The position numbers and the translations under genes were made by a program. A model generated the notes under the pieces. The model did no database searches, was not told the DNA's origin, and saw only the letters and a program-made list of their open reading frames with translations. Shown here piece by piece: positions 8,817 through 17,481 of a stretch of DNA of 64,000 bases (its first letter is position 1; each line of letters opens with the position of its first letter). Location of the stretch: the NCBI RefSeq assembly GCF_012843315.1, contig NZ_JABAEX010000002.1, positions 1 to 64,000 on the forward strand, in the 5' to 3' direction. This DNA is from Streptococcus sp. WB01_FAA12 (lineage in GTDB: Bacteria; Bacillota; Bacilli; Lactobacillales; Streptococcaceae).

Positions 8817-9428
8817 ATGAAACAAGATCGATTTCCATTGGTGTCAGATGATGAGATCATGCTGACCAAAATGCCAGTCATGGACTTGTACGATGAGTCA
8901 GACTTTATTAGCAATATCAAAGGTGATTACCGCGATAAGAACTATTTGGAATGGTCTCCTATCAATGAGGAAGAAACCGTAGTTTCTCCAGTGGTTAACA
9001 AGGAGTCAAAGCCAAGCCCAGAACCTAAAAAAGTTGAAAAAACGTATGCTGAATTGGCTCGAGAAGAGGCGCGTGCGGACTTGAAGAAGAAACGTTCAGC
9101 CAAGTATTTGACTCAGGATGTTAGTCATACCAGACGACACAATGGTTCAACACTTATTCGTCAAGGAAACCAACCAACAGCACCATTTCAAAAGGAAAAT
9201 CCAGGTGAGTTTGCCAAGTTTAGCAAAAACTTGATCCAGTCTCACTATATTCTAGCTGAAGAGGTTGGCCAAGTGGCGGTTCCAACTCCGAAAACCCAAA
9301 CGGGAAAAAATAAAAAGAACAACTATGATTTTCTAAAGAAGAGTCAAATCTATAATAAAAAGAATAAGCAAACAGAACAGGAACGTCAGGTTGCCCAAGA
9401 GTTGAATCTGACAAGAATTACTGAGTAG
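8817..9428 (+). CDS. Conserved streptococcal protein of unknown function upstream of murC
   Basis: 203 residues with no signal peptide or membrane segment. The acidic N-terminal third ([20 protein letters not shown]) is followed by a Glu/Pro/Lys linker and a strongly basic, Lys/Asn/Gln-rich C-terminal half ([35 protein letters not shown]). I recall a similarly placed protein in pneumococcus between the SNF2 gene and murC but know no function. RBS AAGGAAA precedes the ATG, and murC starts 11 bp after the stop, so it is probably co-transcribed with murC. The charge asymmetry and low complexity suggest a largely disordered protein that may bind nucleic acid or the membrane surface; this is inference. 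Confidence 0.75.
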   Translation: MKQDRFPLVSDDEIMLTKMPVMDLYDESDFISNIKGDYRDKNYLEWSPINEEETVVSPVVNKESKPSPEPKKVEKTYAELAREEARADLKKKRSAKYLTQDVSHTRRHNGSTLIRQGNQPTAPFQKENPGEFAKFSKNLIQSHYILAEEVGQVAVPTPKTQTGKNKKNNYDFLKKSQIYNKKNKQTEQERQVAQELNLTRITE

Positions 9429-9439
9429 GGGAGAAAAGC

Positions 9440-10774
9440 ATGTCAAAAACATATCATTTTATTGGAATCAAGGGATCAGGGATGAGTGCCTTGGCCTTGA
9501 TGTTGCACCAAATGGGGCATAAGGTTCAAGGGTCAGACGTTGAAAAGTACTACTTTACTCAACGTGGACTAGAGCAGGCAGGGATTGCGATTCTTCCTTT
9601 TGATGAAAAGAACCTGCAAGGTGATGTGGAGATTATCGCTGGAAATGCCTTCCGCCCAGATAACAATGTTGAAATCGCCTATGCCGATAAAAATGGTATC
9701 AGCTACAAACGTTATCATGAATTCCTAGGTAGCTTTATGCGTGACTTTGTCAGCATGGGAGTGGCAGGAGCTCATGGCAAAACTTCAACAACAGGTATGT
9801 TGTCTCACGTCTTGTCTCATATCACAGACACCAGCTTCTTGATTGGTGACGGGACAGGTCGTGGTTCAGAAAATGCCAAATATTTTGTCTTTGAATCAGA
9901 CGAATATGAGCGTCACTTCATGCCTTACCATCCAGAATACTCTATCATCACCAACATTGACTTTGACCACCCAGACTACTTCACTAGTCTAGAAGATGTT
10001 TTCAATGCCTTTAATGACTATGCTAAACAAATCACGAAAGGTTTGTTTATCTACGGTGAGGATGCTGAGTTGCGTAAGATCACAGCCAATGCGCCAATCT
10101 ATTACTATGGGTTTGAAGCAGAGGGCAATGACTTTGTAGCTAGTGATCTCCTTCGCTCAACAACGGGTTCGACCTTTACAGTTCACTTCCGTGGTCAAGA
10201 ATTGGGACAATTCCACATTCCAACCTTTGGTCGTCACAATATCATGAATGCGACAGCTGTTATTGGTCTTCTTTACACAGCAGGATTTGATTTGAACTTG
10301 GTGCGTGAACACTTGAAAACCTTTGCGGGTGTCAAGCGTCGTTTCACTGAGAAAATTGTCAATGATACAGTGATCATTGATGACTTTGCCCACCATCCAA
10401 CAGAAATCATCGCGACCTTGGATGCGGCTCGTCAGAAATACCCAAGCAAGGAAATCGTAGCAATCTTCCAACCGCATACCTTTACAAGAACCATCGCCTT
10501 GTTGGATGATTTTGCCCAAGCCTTGAATCAGGCAGATGCAGTCTACTTAGCGCAAATCTATGGATCAGCACGTGAGGTAGATCACGGAGATGTCAAGGTA
10601 GAAGATCTAGCAAGCAAGATCACTAAGAAAAACCAAGTCATCACCGTTGAAAATGTATCGCCACTCCTAGACCATGACAATGCTGTCTATGTCTTTATGG
10701 GTGCCGGAGACATCCAAACCTATGAGTACTCATTTGAAGGTCTTTTGTCTAACTTGACAAGCAATGTCCAATAA
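9440..10774 (+). CDS. murC: UDP-N-acetylmuramate--L-alanine ligase
   Basis: Cytoplasmic Mur ligase that adds L-alanine to UDP-MurNAc in peptidoglycan precursor synthesis, using ATP. It has 444 residues, as in other streptococci. The N-terminal Rossmann domain carries the glycine-rich [12 protein letters not shown], the central domain has the ATP loop GAHGKTSTT (~110-118) and ESDEYERHF, and the C-terminal domain starts around residue 310 ([17 protein letters not shown]). RBS AGGGGAG. The two acetyltransferase genes that follow are translationally close, the first beginning 10 bp past the murC stop. Confidence 0.96.
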   Translation: MSKTYHFIGIKGSGMSALALMLHQMGHKVQGSDVEKYYFTQRGLEQAGIAILPFDEKNLQGDVEIIAGNAFRPDNNVEIAYADKNGISYKRYHEFLGSFMRDFVSMGVAGAHGKTSTTGMLSHVLSHITDTSFLIGDGTGRGSENAKYFVFESDEYERHFMPYHPEYSIITNIDFDHPDYFTSLEDVFNAFNDYAKQITKGLFIYGEDAELRKITANAPIYYYGFEAEGNDFVASDLLRSTTGSTFTVHFRGQELGQFHIPTFGRHNIMNATAVIGLLYTAGFDLNLVREHLKTFAGVKRRFTEKIVNDTVIIDDFAHHPTEIIATLDAARQKYPSKEIVAIFQPHTFTRTIALLDDFAQALNQADAVYLAQIYGSAREVDHGDVKVEDLASKITKKNQVITVENVSPLLDHDNAVYVFMGAGDIQTYEYSFEGLLSNLTSNVQ

Positions 10775-10784
10775 GGAAAACCAG

Positions 10785-11264
10785 ATGGAAATTCCAATCA
10801 CTATAAGGCAAGCCACCTTATCAGATTTAGACGAAATGTTGGCGATTGAAGAAGTCAATTTTTCATCAGAAGAGGCACTTAGCCGTCAATCCTTAGAAGA
10901 GAGTATCCGTAAAACTGCGGATACCTTTCTTGTAGCTAGGGATGAAAATCAACTTGTGGGCTATATTCTTGGGGCTGGATTGTCAAGAACTCACACTAAA
11001 ACAAGCGCGAGCCTTGAAATCAAGCATCTAGCCATTCATCCAGACCATCTTGGGCAAGGTTTGGGAACTCTTCTCCTTGCCAACTTGAAACAAGTGGCTG
11101 TAGAAGGAGGAGTCAAGTGCCTTCGTCTGACTTGCCCTGATGACCTCCTCTCTTACTTTGAGATGAATGGATTTGTCGAGGAAGAAGTGCCAGAGGTTTT
11201 GTACGCAAGCTCTTCGGAATGGAATCTGATTTGGGCCAATCCTTTTTATCGGGAGGAAATATGA
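10785..11264 (+). CDS. GNAT-family N-acetyltransferase (first of a tandem pair)
   Basis: An acetyl-CoA-dependent acetyltransferase of the GNAT fold, 159 residues, substrate unknown. The acetyl-CoA site reads LAIHPDHLGQGLGTLLLANL (R/Q-x-x-G-x-G/A form), with the N-terminal IRQATLSDLDEMLAIE typical of the family. An upstream in-frame ATG at 10764 would overlap murC, but an AAGGA ribosome site (10772-10776) sits 8 bp before ATG 10785, so I use the latter. Its stop overlaps the start of the next GNAT gene (ATGA). The two proteins share the same N-terminal architecture (IRQAxxSDLDxxxxIExxNFSxEEA), which suggests an old duplication. Confidence 0.82.
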   Translation: MEIPITIRQATLSDLDEMLAIEEVNFSSEEALSRQSLEESIRKTADTFLVARDENQLVGYILGAGLSRTHTKTSASLEIKHLAIHPDHLGQGLGTLLLANLKQVAVEGGVKCLRLTCPDDLLSYFEMNGFVEEEVPEVLYASSSEWNLIWANPFYREEI

Positions 11265-11764
11265 AAATCAGACAAGCAAGATTTTCGGATTTAGATCGGA
11301 TTATAGAGATAGAGCTAGAGAATTTCTCCCTTGAAGAAGCTATTCCTCGTTCGGTCTTTGAGGCGCACTTACGTGAAATTCAGACCAGTTTTCTTGTAGC
11401 TGAAAGGGAGGGACGTATCCTTGGTTATATCGAAGGTCCAGTCGTCCCACACCGCCATCTACAAGATCAGTCCTTTACAGAAGAAATAAAAGACTATAGC
11501 CATCGACCTGGAGGTTATATTTCTGTGACTTGCCTATCTATTGCCAAGGAAGCACAAGATTTGGGAGTTGGGAAAAGACTATTAAAGACTCTGAAAGAGG
11601 TCGCTTTAGAACATGAACGAGAGGGCATTAATCTGACGTGTCATGATTATCTTATCGCCTATTACGAAAAACATGGCTTTGTTAACGAGGGAATATCCCA
11701 GTCAAGCTTTGCTGGGGAAACATGGTATGATATGGTTTGGCAGCCAGAAAATAAAGAAAACTAG
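11261..11764 (+). CDS. GNAT-family N-acetyltransferase (second of a tandem pair)
   Basis: 167-residue GNAT acetyltransferase, substrate unknown. It contains VTCLSIAKEAQDLGVGKRLLKTL as the acetyl-CoA pyrophosphate loop and a C-terminal YYEKHGFVNEG typical of the fold's last strand. The frame is open from 11219, but GGGAGGAA (11251-11258) and the ATGA overlap with the upstream stop fix the start at 11261. It is translationally coupled to its paralogue and ends in a terminator, so murC, GNAT and GNAT probably form one operon with the hypothetical gene at 8817. Alanine-acetylating RimI-type activity is possible but not shown. Confidence 0.82.
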   Translation: MKIRQARFSDLDRIIEIELENFSLEEAIPRSVFEAHLREIQTSFLVAEREGRILGYIEGPVVPHRHLQDQSFTEEIKDYSHRPGGYISVTCLSIAKEAQDLGVGKRLLKTLKEVALEHEREGINLTCHDYLIAYYEKHGFVNEGISQSSFAGETWYDMVWQPENKEN

Positions 11765-11792
11765 CTAGGGAATGCCCTAGTTAGTTGCTTTT
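11759..11792 (+). terminator. Terminator of the murC-GNAT group
   Basis: 12-bp stem starting at the stop codon (AACTAGCTAGGG with CCCTAGTTAGTT, one G-U pair), loop AATG, then GCTTTT. Confidence 0.75.
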
Positions 11793-11813
11793 CTGCGACT
11801 TTTAAGATATAAT
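11785..11813 (+). promoter_or_regulatory. mltG promoter
   Basis: -35 TTGCTT (11785-11790), 17-bp spacer, -10 TATAAT (11808-11813). Confidence 0.75.
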
Positions 11814-11844
11814 ATTATGGATTGTCAACAAGGAGGTAATGCTT

Positions 11845-13509
11845 TTGACTGAAAAATCAAGAGAAGAAGAAAAACTAAGCTTTAAAGAGCAGATTCTACG
11901 CGATTTAGAGAGAGTCAGAGAGAGAGAAAGAAGAGAGAAAGAAGATGAAAGTCCGATCACCCCAACTCCATCTTCTCAAGTAACTCCAACCGCTCCTTCT
12001 GAACAAGAACCAAATCTTGCCACAGAAGGTTTAATGGTAGACTCTCTGTCAACTGTGGATGAAATCCTTAAAAATGCCCCAAGTGTGCCACCACGCCCAA
12101 GTTTTGAATCAAGCGAAGTGACAGTACCAGAACCAGAAGAGTCAAAACTAGAAGAGCCCGCACCAGCCAAGATTGATGCTGTAGAGCCTAAAAAGGAAGA
12201 CAAAGAGTTTAATACTACTCCGACTAAAGTGGCTGTTTCCTATAAAACAGATGGTAAAAAAGAAGAATCAATCCTTCCTGTTGTGGAGAATGTAGTCCCT
12301 GCTCCAGTTGAGAAAGTTGATAACCTAGCGGATGCTCCACGACGCAGTCGTCGTGAAGGAACAAAGCCAGCTAAGAAAAAGAAGAAATCAAAAGCTAAAG
12401 GTTGCTTGCTTACTTTCCTAGTTCTTCTAGTGCTTGGAGGTATTGGTGGCTTCTTTGGTTATGGATACGTTAAAGAATCCTTGAAACCTGTTGATGCAAG
12501 TTCTAAGGACTATGTGACAGTTCAAATCCCGGAAGGTTCAAATGTTCAAGAAATTGGGAGCACTTTGGAAAAATCTGGTCTTGTTAAACATGGACTTATC
12601 TTTAGCTTTTATGCTAAATATAAGGGCGCAGACTTAAAATCAGGTTATTACAACTTGAAGAAGAGCATGAGTACGGATGAATTGATCCAAGAATTGCAAA
12701 AGGGGGGAACTCCTGAACCACAAGAACCAGCTCTTGCAAGTCTGACAATTCCAGAAGGATATACATTAGAGCAAATCGCTCAAACAGTAGGACAACTTCA
12801 AGGTGAATTTAAAGAACCTCTTACTGCGGATGCTTTCTTGGCAAAAGCTCAAGATGAGACCTTTATCTCTCAAGTAGTAGCCAAGTATCCAAACTTGCTT
12901 GGAAGTCTACCAACAAAAGATAGCGGGGTTCGTTATCGCCTAGAAGGTTACCTTTTCCCAGCAACTTATACTATCAAAGAAAGCACTACAGTTGAAAGTT
13001 TGATTGATGAGATGGTAGCTGCTATGGATAAGGCCTTGTCACCATATTACGCTACGATCAAAGAAAGGAATCTGACAGTCAATGAATTGCTCAGCATTGC
13101 CTCACTTGTCGAAAAAGAAGGTGCTAAGACCGAAGACCGCAAGAAAATCGCAGGTGTCTTCTATAACCGCTTGAATGTTGGTATGCCACTTCAAAGTAAT
13201 ATCGCTATCCTATATGCTCAAGGAAAACTTGGTCAAAAGATTAGTTTAGCAGATGACGCTGGAATTGATACAACGATTGATTCACCATACAATGTTTATA
13301 CACACCTTGGCCTCATGCCTGGACCGGTTGATAGCCCAAGTTCAGATGCGATTGAAGCAAGTGTAAACCAGACAAAGAGTGAGTACTTGTACTTTGTAGC
13401 CAATGTAGAAGATGGTAAAGTGTACTTTGCAACGACAAAAGAAGAACATGATCAAAACGTTGCAGAACACATCAATAGCAAATTAACACAATCAAGTAGT
13501 TCAAACTAA
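11845..13509 (+). CDS. mltG: Endolytic murein transglycosylase MltG (YceG family)
   Basis: A membrane-bound lytic transglycosylase that cleaves nascent glycan strands during peripheral peptidoglycan synthesis. Order: cytoplasmic charged N-terminus rich in Glu/Pro/Lys (1-180), one membrane segment (~187-209, GCLLTFLVLLVLGGIGGFFG), a LysM-like part (VTVQIPEGSNVQEIGSTLEK) and the YceG catalytic domain with the conserved SLVEKEG, whose Glu423 should be catalytic, plus LEGYLFPATY. An ATG at 11839 is only 2 bp from the AAGGAGG site (11830-11836), whereas TTG 11845 is 8 bp away. I therefore choose the TTG start (554 aa), as I recall for pneumococcus. The cytoplasmic region is low-complexity and probably fast-evolving. 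Confidence 0.9.
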   Translation: MTEKSREEEKLSFKEQILRDLERVRERERREKEDESPITPTPSSQVTPTAPSEQEPNLATEGLMVDSLSTVDEILKNAPSVPPRPSFESSEVTVPEPEESKLEEPAPAKIDAVEPKKEDKEFNTTPTKVAVSYKTDGKKEESILPVVENVVPAPVEKVDNLADAPRRSRREGTKPAKKKKKSKAKGCLLTFLVLLVLGGIGGFFGYGYVKESLKPVDASSKDYVTVQIPEGSNVQEIGSTLEKSGLVKHGLIFSFYAKYKGADLKSGYYNLKKSMSTDELIQELQKGGTPEPQEPALASLTIPEGYTLEQIAQTVGQLQGEFKEPLTADAFLAKAQDETFISQVVAKYPNLLGSLPTKDSGVRYRLEGYLFPATYTIKESTTVESLIDEMVAAMDKALSPYYATIKERNLTVNELLSIASLVEKEGAKTEDRKKIAGVFYNRLNVGMPLQSNIAILYAQGKLGQKISLADDAGIDTTIDSPYNVYTHLGLMPGPVDSPSSDAIEASVNQTKSEYLYFVANVEDGKVYFATTKEEHDQNVAEHINSKLTQSSSSN

Positions 13510-13541
13510 AATTATGTGGTTTTCCACATAATTTTGTTTTA
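13508..13541 (+). terminator. mltG terminator
   Basis: Perfect 12-bp stem AAAATTATGTGG (13508-13519) with 13524-13535, loop TTTT, then GTTTT. It overlaps the stop codon. Confidence 0.85.
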
Positions 13542-13572
13542 AAAACAAATTAAGAAAAGAAAGTTGAGAAAA

Positions 13573-14055
13573 ATGGCAGAAAAAACTTACCCAATGACCC
13601 TTGAAGAAAAGGAAAAACTAGAAAAAGAATTAGAGGAGTTGAAACTCGTTCGACGTCCCGAAGTCGTAGAGCGTATTAAGATTGCTCGTTCCTATGGAGA
13701 CCTTTCAGAAAATAGTGAGTATGAAGCAGCGAAAGATGAACAAGCTTTTGTTGAAGGACAAATTTCAAGCTTGGAAACTAAAATCCGCTATGCTGAAATC
13801 GTTAATAGCGATGCAGTTGCCCAAGATGAGGTAGCAATCGGTAAGACTGTAACGATCCAAGAAGTCGGTGAAGATGACGAAGAAGTCTATATCATCGTCG
13901 GTTCTGCAGGTGCAGATGCTTTTGCTGGTAAGGTTTCAAATGAGAGCCCGATTGGGCAAGCCTTGATCGGTAAAAAGACTGGTGATACAGCGACCATTGA
14001 GACACCAGTTGGTAGCTATGATGTAAAAATCTTGAAGGTTGAAAAAACAGCCTAA
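13573..14055 (+). CDS. greA: Transcription elongation factor GreA
   Basis: Rescues arrested RNA polymerase by stimulating cleavage of backtracked transcripts. 160 residues, the usual length: an N-terminal coiled coil ([47 protein letters not shown]) carrying the acidic tip DLSENSEYE, then the C-terminal globular domain ([23 protein letters not shown]). An upstream in-frame TTG (13564) exists, but ATG 13573 gives the canonical MAEKTYPMT start. No strong promoter is obvious between the mltG terminator and the start; read-through from mltG is likely. Confidence 0.95.
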   Translation: MAEKTYPMTLEEKEKLEKELEELKLVRRPEVVERIKIARSYGDLSENSEYEAAKDEQAFVEGQISSLETKIRYAEIVNSDAVAQDEVAIGKTVTIQEVGEDDEEVYIIVGSAGADAFAGKVSNESPIGQALIGKKTGDTATIETPVGSYDVKILKVEKTA

Positions 14056-14063
14056 ATAGGATG

Positions 14064-14113
14064 AAAAAGGAGTAGTGGAGGTCTTGTCTTGCTCAACTCC
14101 TTTTTGGTTTTTT
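14064..14113 (+). terminator. greA terminator
   Basis: 10-bp stem AAAAAGGAGT (14064-14073) with ACTCCTTTTT (14096-14105), long 22-nt loop, then GGTTTTTT. Confidence 0.7.
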
Positions 14114-14131
14114 GAATAAATAGGAGACTAT

Positions 14132-15496
14132 ATGAGTGAAAATAAGAAGAAAAATAAAATGGAGCGTGGATTAACCAATCGCCACGTTCAGGTGATGGCC
14201 ATTGCTGGGACAATCGGAACAGGACTTTTCCTAGGTGCTGGTCGTTCTATCAGCCTTACTGGACCTTCTATCATCCTGATTTACATGATTACAGGAGCCT
14301 TTATGTTTTTGATGATGAGGGCTGTTGGAGAGATGCTCTACCAGGATCCAGAACAGCATACTTTTATCAACTTTATCACCCGTCATTTGGGGAAAGGCTG
14401 GGGGTATTTCTCGGTATGGTCTTATTGGTTGTCTGTCGTCTTTATCGGTATGGCAGAAATCACTGCGATTTCGCATTATGTTCAGTTTTGGTTTCCTAGC
14501 TGGCCTAGTTGGTTGATTCAGATTGTCTTTTTAACGATTTTGGCCTTGGTCAATCTGATTGCGGTTAAGCTCTTTGGAGAAGTCGAGTTTTGGTTTGCAA
14601 TGGTTAAGATTGTGGCTATTTTAGCTATGATTGCAACGGGAGCCTTTATGGTTTTAACTGGATTTGAGACGCCACATGGGGCTGCAAGTCTGGCAAATAT
14701 CAGCGACCAGTTCTCTCTTTTTCCAAACGGAGTCATGAACTTTGTCATGGCCTTTCAAATGGTATTTTTTGCCTATTTGATGATTGAGTTTATCGGGGTG
14801 ACAACTTCTGAAACGAAGAATCCTCGTCAAGTTTTACCCAAGGCCGTTAAGGAAATTCCTCTCCGAATTGTCTTCTTCTATGGTGGAGCTCTATTAGCCA
14901 TTATGTCTATCATTCCCTGGAGAGAACTTGCTTCTTCAGATTCACCATTTGTAACGGTCTTTGAGCTAGCAGGTATCAAGTGGGCGGCAGCTCTGATTAA
15001 CTTTGTCGTTTTGACGTCGGCAGCGTCTGCTCTTAACTCAACTCTCTACTCAACAGGTCGACACCTCTACCAGATTGCTCATGATTCGCCCAATCGCTTC
15101 TTAAAAGCGATTAAGGCAGATACTCTTTCTCGTCACAATGTTCCGCAAAATGCCATCATCGCCTCAGCAATCTTGATTGCTCTGGCTGCCTTTATCAATG
15201 TTTTGCCAGGTGTTTCCGATGCCTTTGCTTTGATTACGGCGTCCTCATCAGGTGTTTACATCGCGATTTATATCTTGATCATGGTGGCTCACCTCAAATA
15301 CCGCAAGTCACAAGACTTCATGGCGGATGGCTACCTCATGCCTCAGTATCGTTTGCTCAATCCCCTAACGATCCTCTTTTTTGTCTTTGTTTTTGTGACT
15401 CTCTTTTTGCAAGAGTCTACTTTCATGGGGGCAGTTGGTTCAGCCATCTGGATTATCGGTTTCGGAATTTATAGTCAGTGGAAATTTAGAAAATAA
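14132..15496 (+). CDS. Amino-acid permease (APC superfamily, AAT type)
   Basis: A 454-residue polytopic membrane transporter with about 12 hydrophobic segments. It starts with the family signature LTNRHVQVMAIAGTIGTGLFLGAG in helix 1 and contains EFIGVTTSETKNPRQVLPKA in the helix 6 region and a late ITASSSGVYIAIY. This is the AAT branch of the APC superfamily (relatives transport D-serine/D-alanine/glycine, lysine, aromatic acids or GABA by proton symport). The substrate cannot be assigned. TAGGAG lies 6 bp before ATG 14132. It is monocistronic between two hairpin terminators. Confidence 0.88.
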   Translation: MSENKKKNKMERGLTNRHVQVMAIAGTIGTGLFLGAGRSISLTGPSIILIYMITGAFMFLMMRAVGEMLYQDPEQHTFINFITRHLGKGWGYFSVWSYWLSVVFIGMAEITAISHYVQFWFPSWPSWLIQIVFLTILALVNLIAVKLFGEVEFWFAMVKIVAILAMIATGAFMVLTGFETPHGAASLANISDQFSLFPNGVMNFVMAFQMVFFAYLMIEFIGVTTSETKNPRQVLPKAVKEIPLRIVFFYGGALLAIMSIIPWRELASSDSPFVTVFELAGIKWAAALINFVVLTSAASALNSTLYSTGRHLYQIAHDSPNRFLKAIKADTLSRHNVPQNAIIASAILIALAAFINVLPGVSDAFALITASSSGVYIAIYILIMVAHLKYRKSQDFMADGYLMPQYRLLNPLTILFFVFVFVTLFLQESTFMGAVGSAIWIIGFGIYSQWKFRK

Positions 15497-15502
15497 ATCA
15501 TG

Positions 15503-15534
15503 AACTCATCAACTCTGCTTGGTGAGTTTTTTCT
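15503..15534 (+). terminator. Permease gene terminator
   Basis: Stem AACTCATCAA (15503-15512) with TTGGTGAGTT (15519-15528, one G-U), followed by TTTT. Confidence 0.8.
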
Positions 15535-15537
15535 AGT

Positions 15538-15566
15538 TTGACAGTCTATTGAAATAGGATTATAAT
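15538..15566 (+). promoter_or_regulatory. Consensus sigma-A promoter of the GNAT gene at 15596
   Basis: -35 TTGACA (15538-15543), exactly 17 bp, -10 TATAAT (15561-15566). A perfect match to the vegetative consensus. Confidence 0.85.
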
Positions 15567-15595
15567 CAAGCTGTATCAGTTTTTAGGAGGTTTGG

Positions 15596-16006
15596 ATGTA
15601 CGTTAGATTGGAAAATAAGGAATCTCATAAAGCGCAAGAAATAGGGAATCTGATTCGCACTTATAATCGTTCCAAAAGAGAAGAGGCTGCAAGTGAGCCA
15701 CTGAATCTTTATCTCGAAGACGAAAAGGGCAATCTTATGGCAGGCTTAGTAGCTGAGACTTTCGGAAATTGGTTGGAAATTGAGTATTTGTTTGTAACAG
15801 AGGAACTGCGAGGGCAAGGAATCGGTTCAAAACTATTGCAACAGGCAGAAAATGAAGCTAAGAATCGAAACTGTCGTTTTGCTTTCGTCAATACTTACCA
15901 GTTTCAAGCGCCAGATTTTTATAAAGGGCATGGCTACAAGGAAGTCTTTACCTTGCAAGACTATCCCTACACAGGGAAAAGATTTTATTACCAAAAGGAT
16001 TTGTAA
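15596..16006 (+). CDS. GNAT-family N-acetyltransferase
   Basis: 136-residue GNAT acetyltransferase. EYLFVTEELRGQGIGSKLLQQAENEAKNRNC carries the RGQGIG acetyl-CoA loop and NTYQFQAPDFYKGHGYKEV the final strand-helix. The NTYQFQAP segment recalls the histone-acetyltransferase-HPA2-like GNATs common in Firmicutes; substrate unknown. AGGAGG lies 5 bp before the ATG, and the gene has a perfect consensus promoter, so it may be well expressed. Confidence 0.82.
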   Translation: MYVRLENKESHKAQEIGNLIRTYNRSKREEAASEPLNLYLEDEKGNLMAGLVAETFGNWLEIEYLFVTEELRGQGIGSKLLQQAENEAKNRNCRFAFVNTYQFQAPDFYKGHGYKEVFTLQDYPYTGKRFYYQKDL

Positions 16007-16065
16007 GCTGAATATGAAAGTATAAAGCAAAGAGGGATTTTTCACATCACTATGGAGGTGGGCTA

Positions 16066-16662
16066 ATGGACATAATATTAGATATGGGCAACGTTTTATT
16101 AGAATGGAACAAGGATAAGATTTTGCAAGGTGTTTCGGAGATAAAGAAAGATTATCTGATTTTAGATAAGACTATTTTTCAGTCGGGGCTTTGGGAGAGA
16201 TTAGATCTTGGTACCATGACGAGAGAAGAATTAGTGCTTAAAGTTGTGTCCATGATTGGAAGGACCTATCAAAAGAAGGTCGAAGAAGTTATCTGGAACT
16301 GGCCTAGCTACATTGACATTTATACGGAAGTCTTTCCTGTCTTGTCAGAACTAAAGAAAAAGGGGCATCGCATCTTTGTCTTGTCCAATACCTCAAAGGT
16401 ATTTTATGACTTGCTGGAAGAGCAGCTATCTCCCATAAAAGAACTTTTAGATGGCTTTATCCTATCTGGTGATATAAAAGCTATAAAGCCTGATTTGGCA
16501 ATGTTTAAGGAGATTCTCGACAAATACCAGTTAGATCCTACAAATTGTGTCTTTCTAGATGATATTGAGGACAATACAAACGCAGCCCAGAAATTGGGCA
16601 TCAAGGCCTATCAGGTCAAGAAAAGAAGTGATGTCGTCGATATTTTGAAATCCTATATTTAA
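16066..16662 (+). CDS. HAD-superfamily phosphatase, YihX-like subfamily
   Basis: 198-residue haloacid-dehalogenase-type hydrolase with a Rossmannoid core. Motif I reads ILDMGNVLLEW: the nucleophile Asp6 is present, but the usual second Asp (DxD) is replaced by Gly, as in the YihX sugar-phosphatase branch (DLGNV). Motif II is VLSNTS, motif III the Lys in IKPDLAMF, and motif IV FLDDIEDN. It lies 60 bp after a GNAT gene and probably shares its transcript. Sugar-phosphate dephosphorylation is a family-level guess. Confidence 0.82.
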   Translation: MDIILDMGNVLLEWNKDKILQGVSEIKKDYLILDKTIFQSGLWERLDLGTMTREELVLKVVSMIGRTYQKKVEEVIWNWPSYIDIYTEVFPVLSELKKKGHRIFVLSNTSKVFYDLLEEQLSPIKELLDGFILSGDIKAIKPDLAMFKEILDKYQLDPTNCVFLDDIEDNTNAAQKLGIKAYQVKKRSDVVDILKSYI

Positions 16663-16668
16663 AGGCAA

Positions 16669-16700
16669 CACTCTCTATTTTTGTGGTAGAGGGTTTTTTT
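16669..16700 (+). terminator. Terminator after the HAD gene
   Basis: 8-bp stem ACTCTCTA (16670-16677) with TAGAGGGT (16687-16694, one G-U), followed by TTTTTT. Confidence 0.8.
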
Positions 16701-16733
16701 GTTAATAAAATGTTACAAAATGACATTTATATA

Positions 16734-16761
16734 TTGCATTAAGTTAGATATATGGTATAAT
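16734..16761 (+). promoter_or_regulatory. Promoter of the XRE-membrane protein cassette
   Basis: -35 TTGCAT (16734-16739), 16-bp spacer, extended -10 TGG-TATAAT (hexamer 16756-16761). Confidence 0.7.
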
Positions 16762-16808
16762 GTTTTTAAAAGAAGCGCAACTTTTTAAAAATGTGAAGGA
16801 GGACGCTA

Positions 16809-17018
16809 GTGGCTAAAAATTTAAAATTAAAATTAGCTCGGGTGGAGCGTGATTTAACACAAGGGGATTTGGCAGAGGCTGTTGGTGTTACTAGGCAGAC
16901 TATAGGCTTGATTGAAGCTGGGAAATACAATCCTAGTCTCTCCCTTTGCCAGTCCATTTGCAGATGCTTAGGCAAAACTTTAGATCAATTATTTTGGGAG
17001 GAAGAAGATGAAAAATAG
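16809..17018 (+). CDS. XRE/Cro-type small transcriptional regulator
   Basis: 69-residue HTH_3 protein consisting almost only of the DNA-binding domain: LKLARVERDLTQGDLAEAVGVTRQTIGLIEAGKYNPSLSLCQSICRCLGKTLDQLFW. The start is GTG 16809 with a strong AAGGAGG 5-6 bp upstream. Such short regulators typically sit in front of one or two membrane proteins and autoregulate the operon. Here the gene overlaps the next by 11 bp and ends in WEEEDEK, a tail also found on the next protein because the junction DNA is duplicated. Confidence 0.88.
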   Translation: MAKNLKLKLARVERDLTQGDLAEAVGVTRQTIGLIEAGKYNPSLSLCQSICRCLGKTLDQLFWEEEDEK

Positions 17019-17481
17019 AAAGAAACTTGTGATCAAAGATGAACGTACGGAAAAATTGGACGGAAACATTTCAGGAGAAATTCTCTTGGGAATGTGCCTA
17101 TTTTTGGCACTGGAAATTTTTGCCAAAGTTTATATTTTCAATTTAACACTTTTGTCCTATTTACCAGAATTACTTTTATTGATTGGAGTCGGTTTGTATG
17201 CCATCATTCGCCGCATGTATGTTGGAATTGACATTCGAGATATTGTTGAGAATACTGGAAAAGAAAGAATTTTATCTGCTTTGGGATTTTCTATAGTGAT
17301 TTTATTGATTGATATCGTAGGCAATCGCGAGGAACTGGTCAATCTATTGACTTGGAAGTACTCCCTAAAAGTGGTTCTAGCAGTTATCATCTATCTCGTT
17401 GGGAGTTTTTCTATGGATAGAGTTATCCTATACTTGAATCGCAGAAATCAGCAAGTTTGGGAGGAAGAAGATGAAAAATAG
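17008..17481 (+). CDS. Small integral membrane protein in XRE cassette (first)
   Basis: 157 residues with a Lys/Arg-rich N-terminus (MKNRKKLVIKDERTEKLDGN) and about four hydrophobic segments (EILLGMCLFLALEIFAKVY; LPELLLLIGVGLYAII; LGFSIVILLIDIVG; LKVVLAVIIYLVGSFSMD). It ends WEEEDEK, like the regulator before it. The start codon overlaps the XRE gene by 11 bp and its own end overlaps the next gene by 11 bp, so the three are translationally coupled. I do not recognise a named family. Its position suggests a membrane partner of the XRE regulator. Confidence 0.72.
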   Translation: MKNRKKLVIKDERTEKLDGNISGEILLGMCLFLALEIFAKVYIFNLTLLSYLPELLLLIGVGLYAIIRRMYVGIDIRDIVENTGKERILSALGFSIVILLIDIVGNREELVNLLTWKYSLKVVLAVIIYLVGSFSMDRVILYLNRRNQQVWEEEDEK

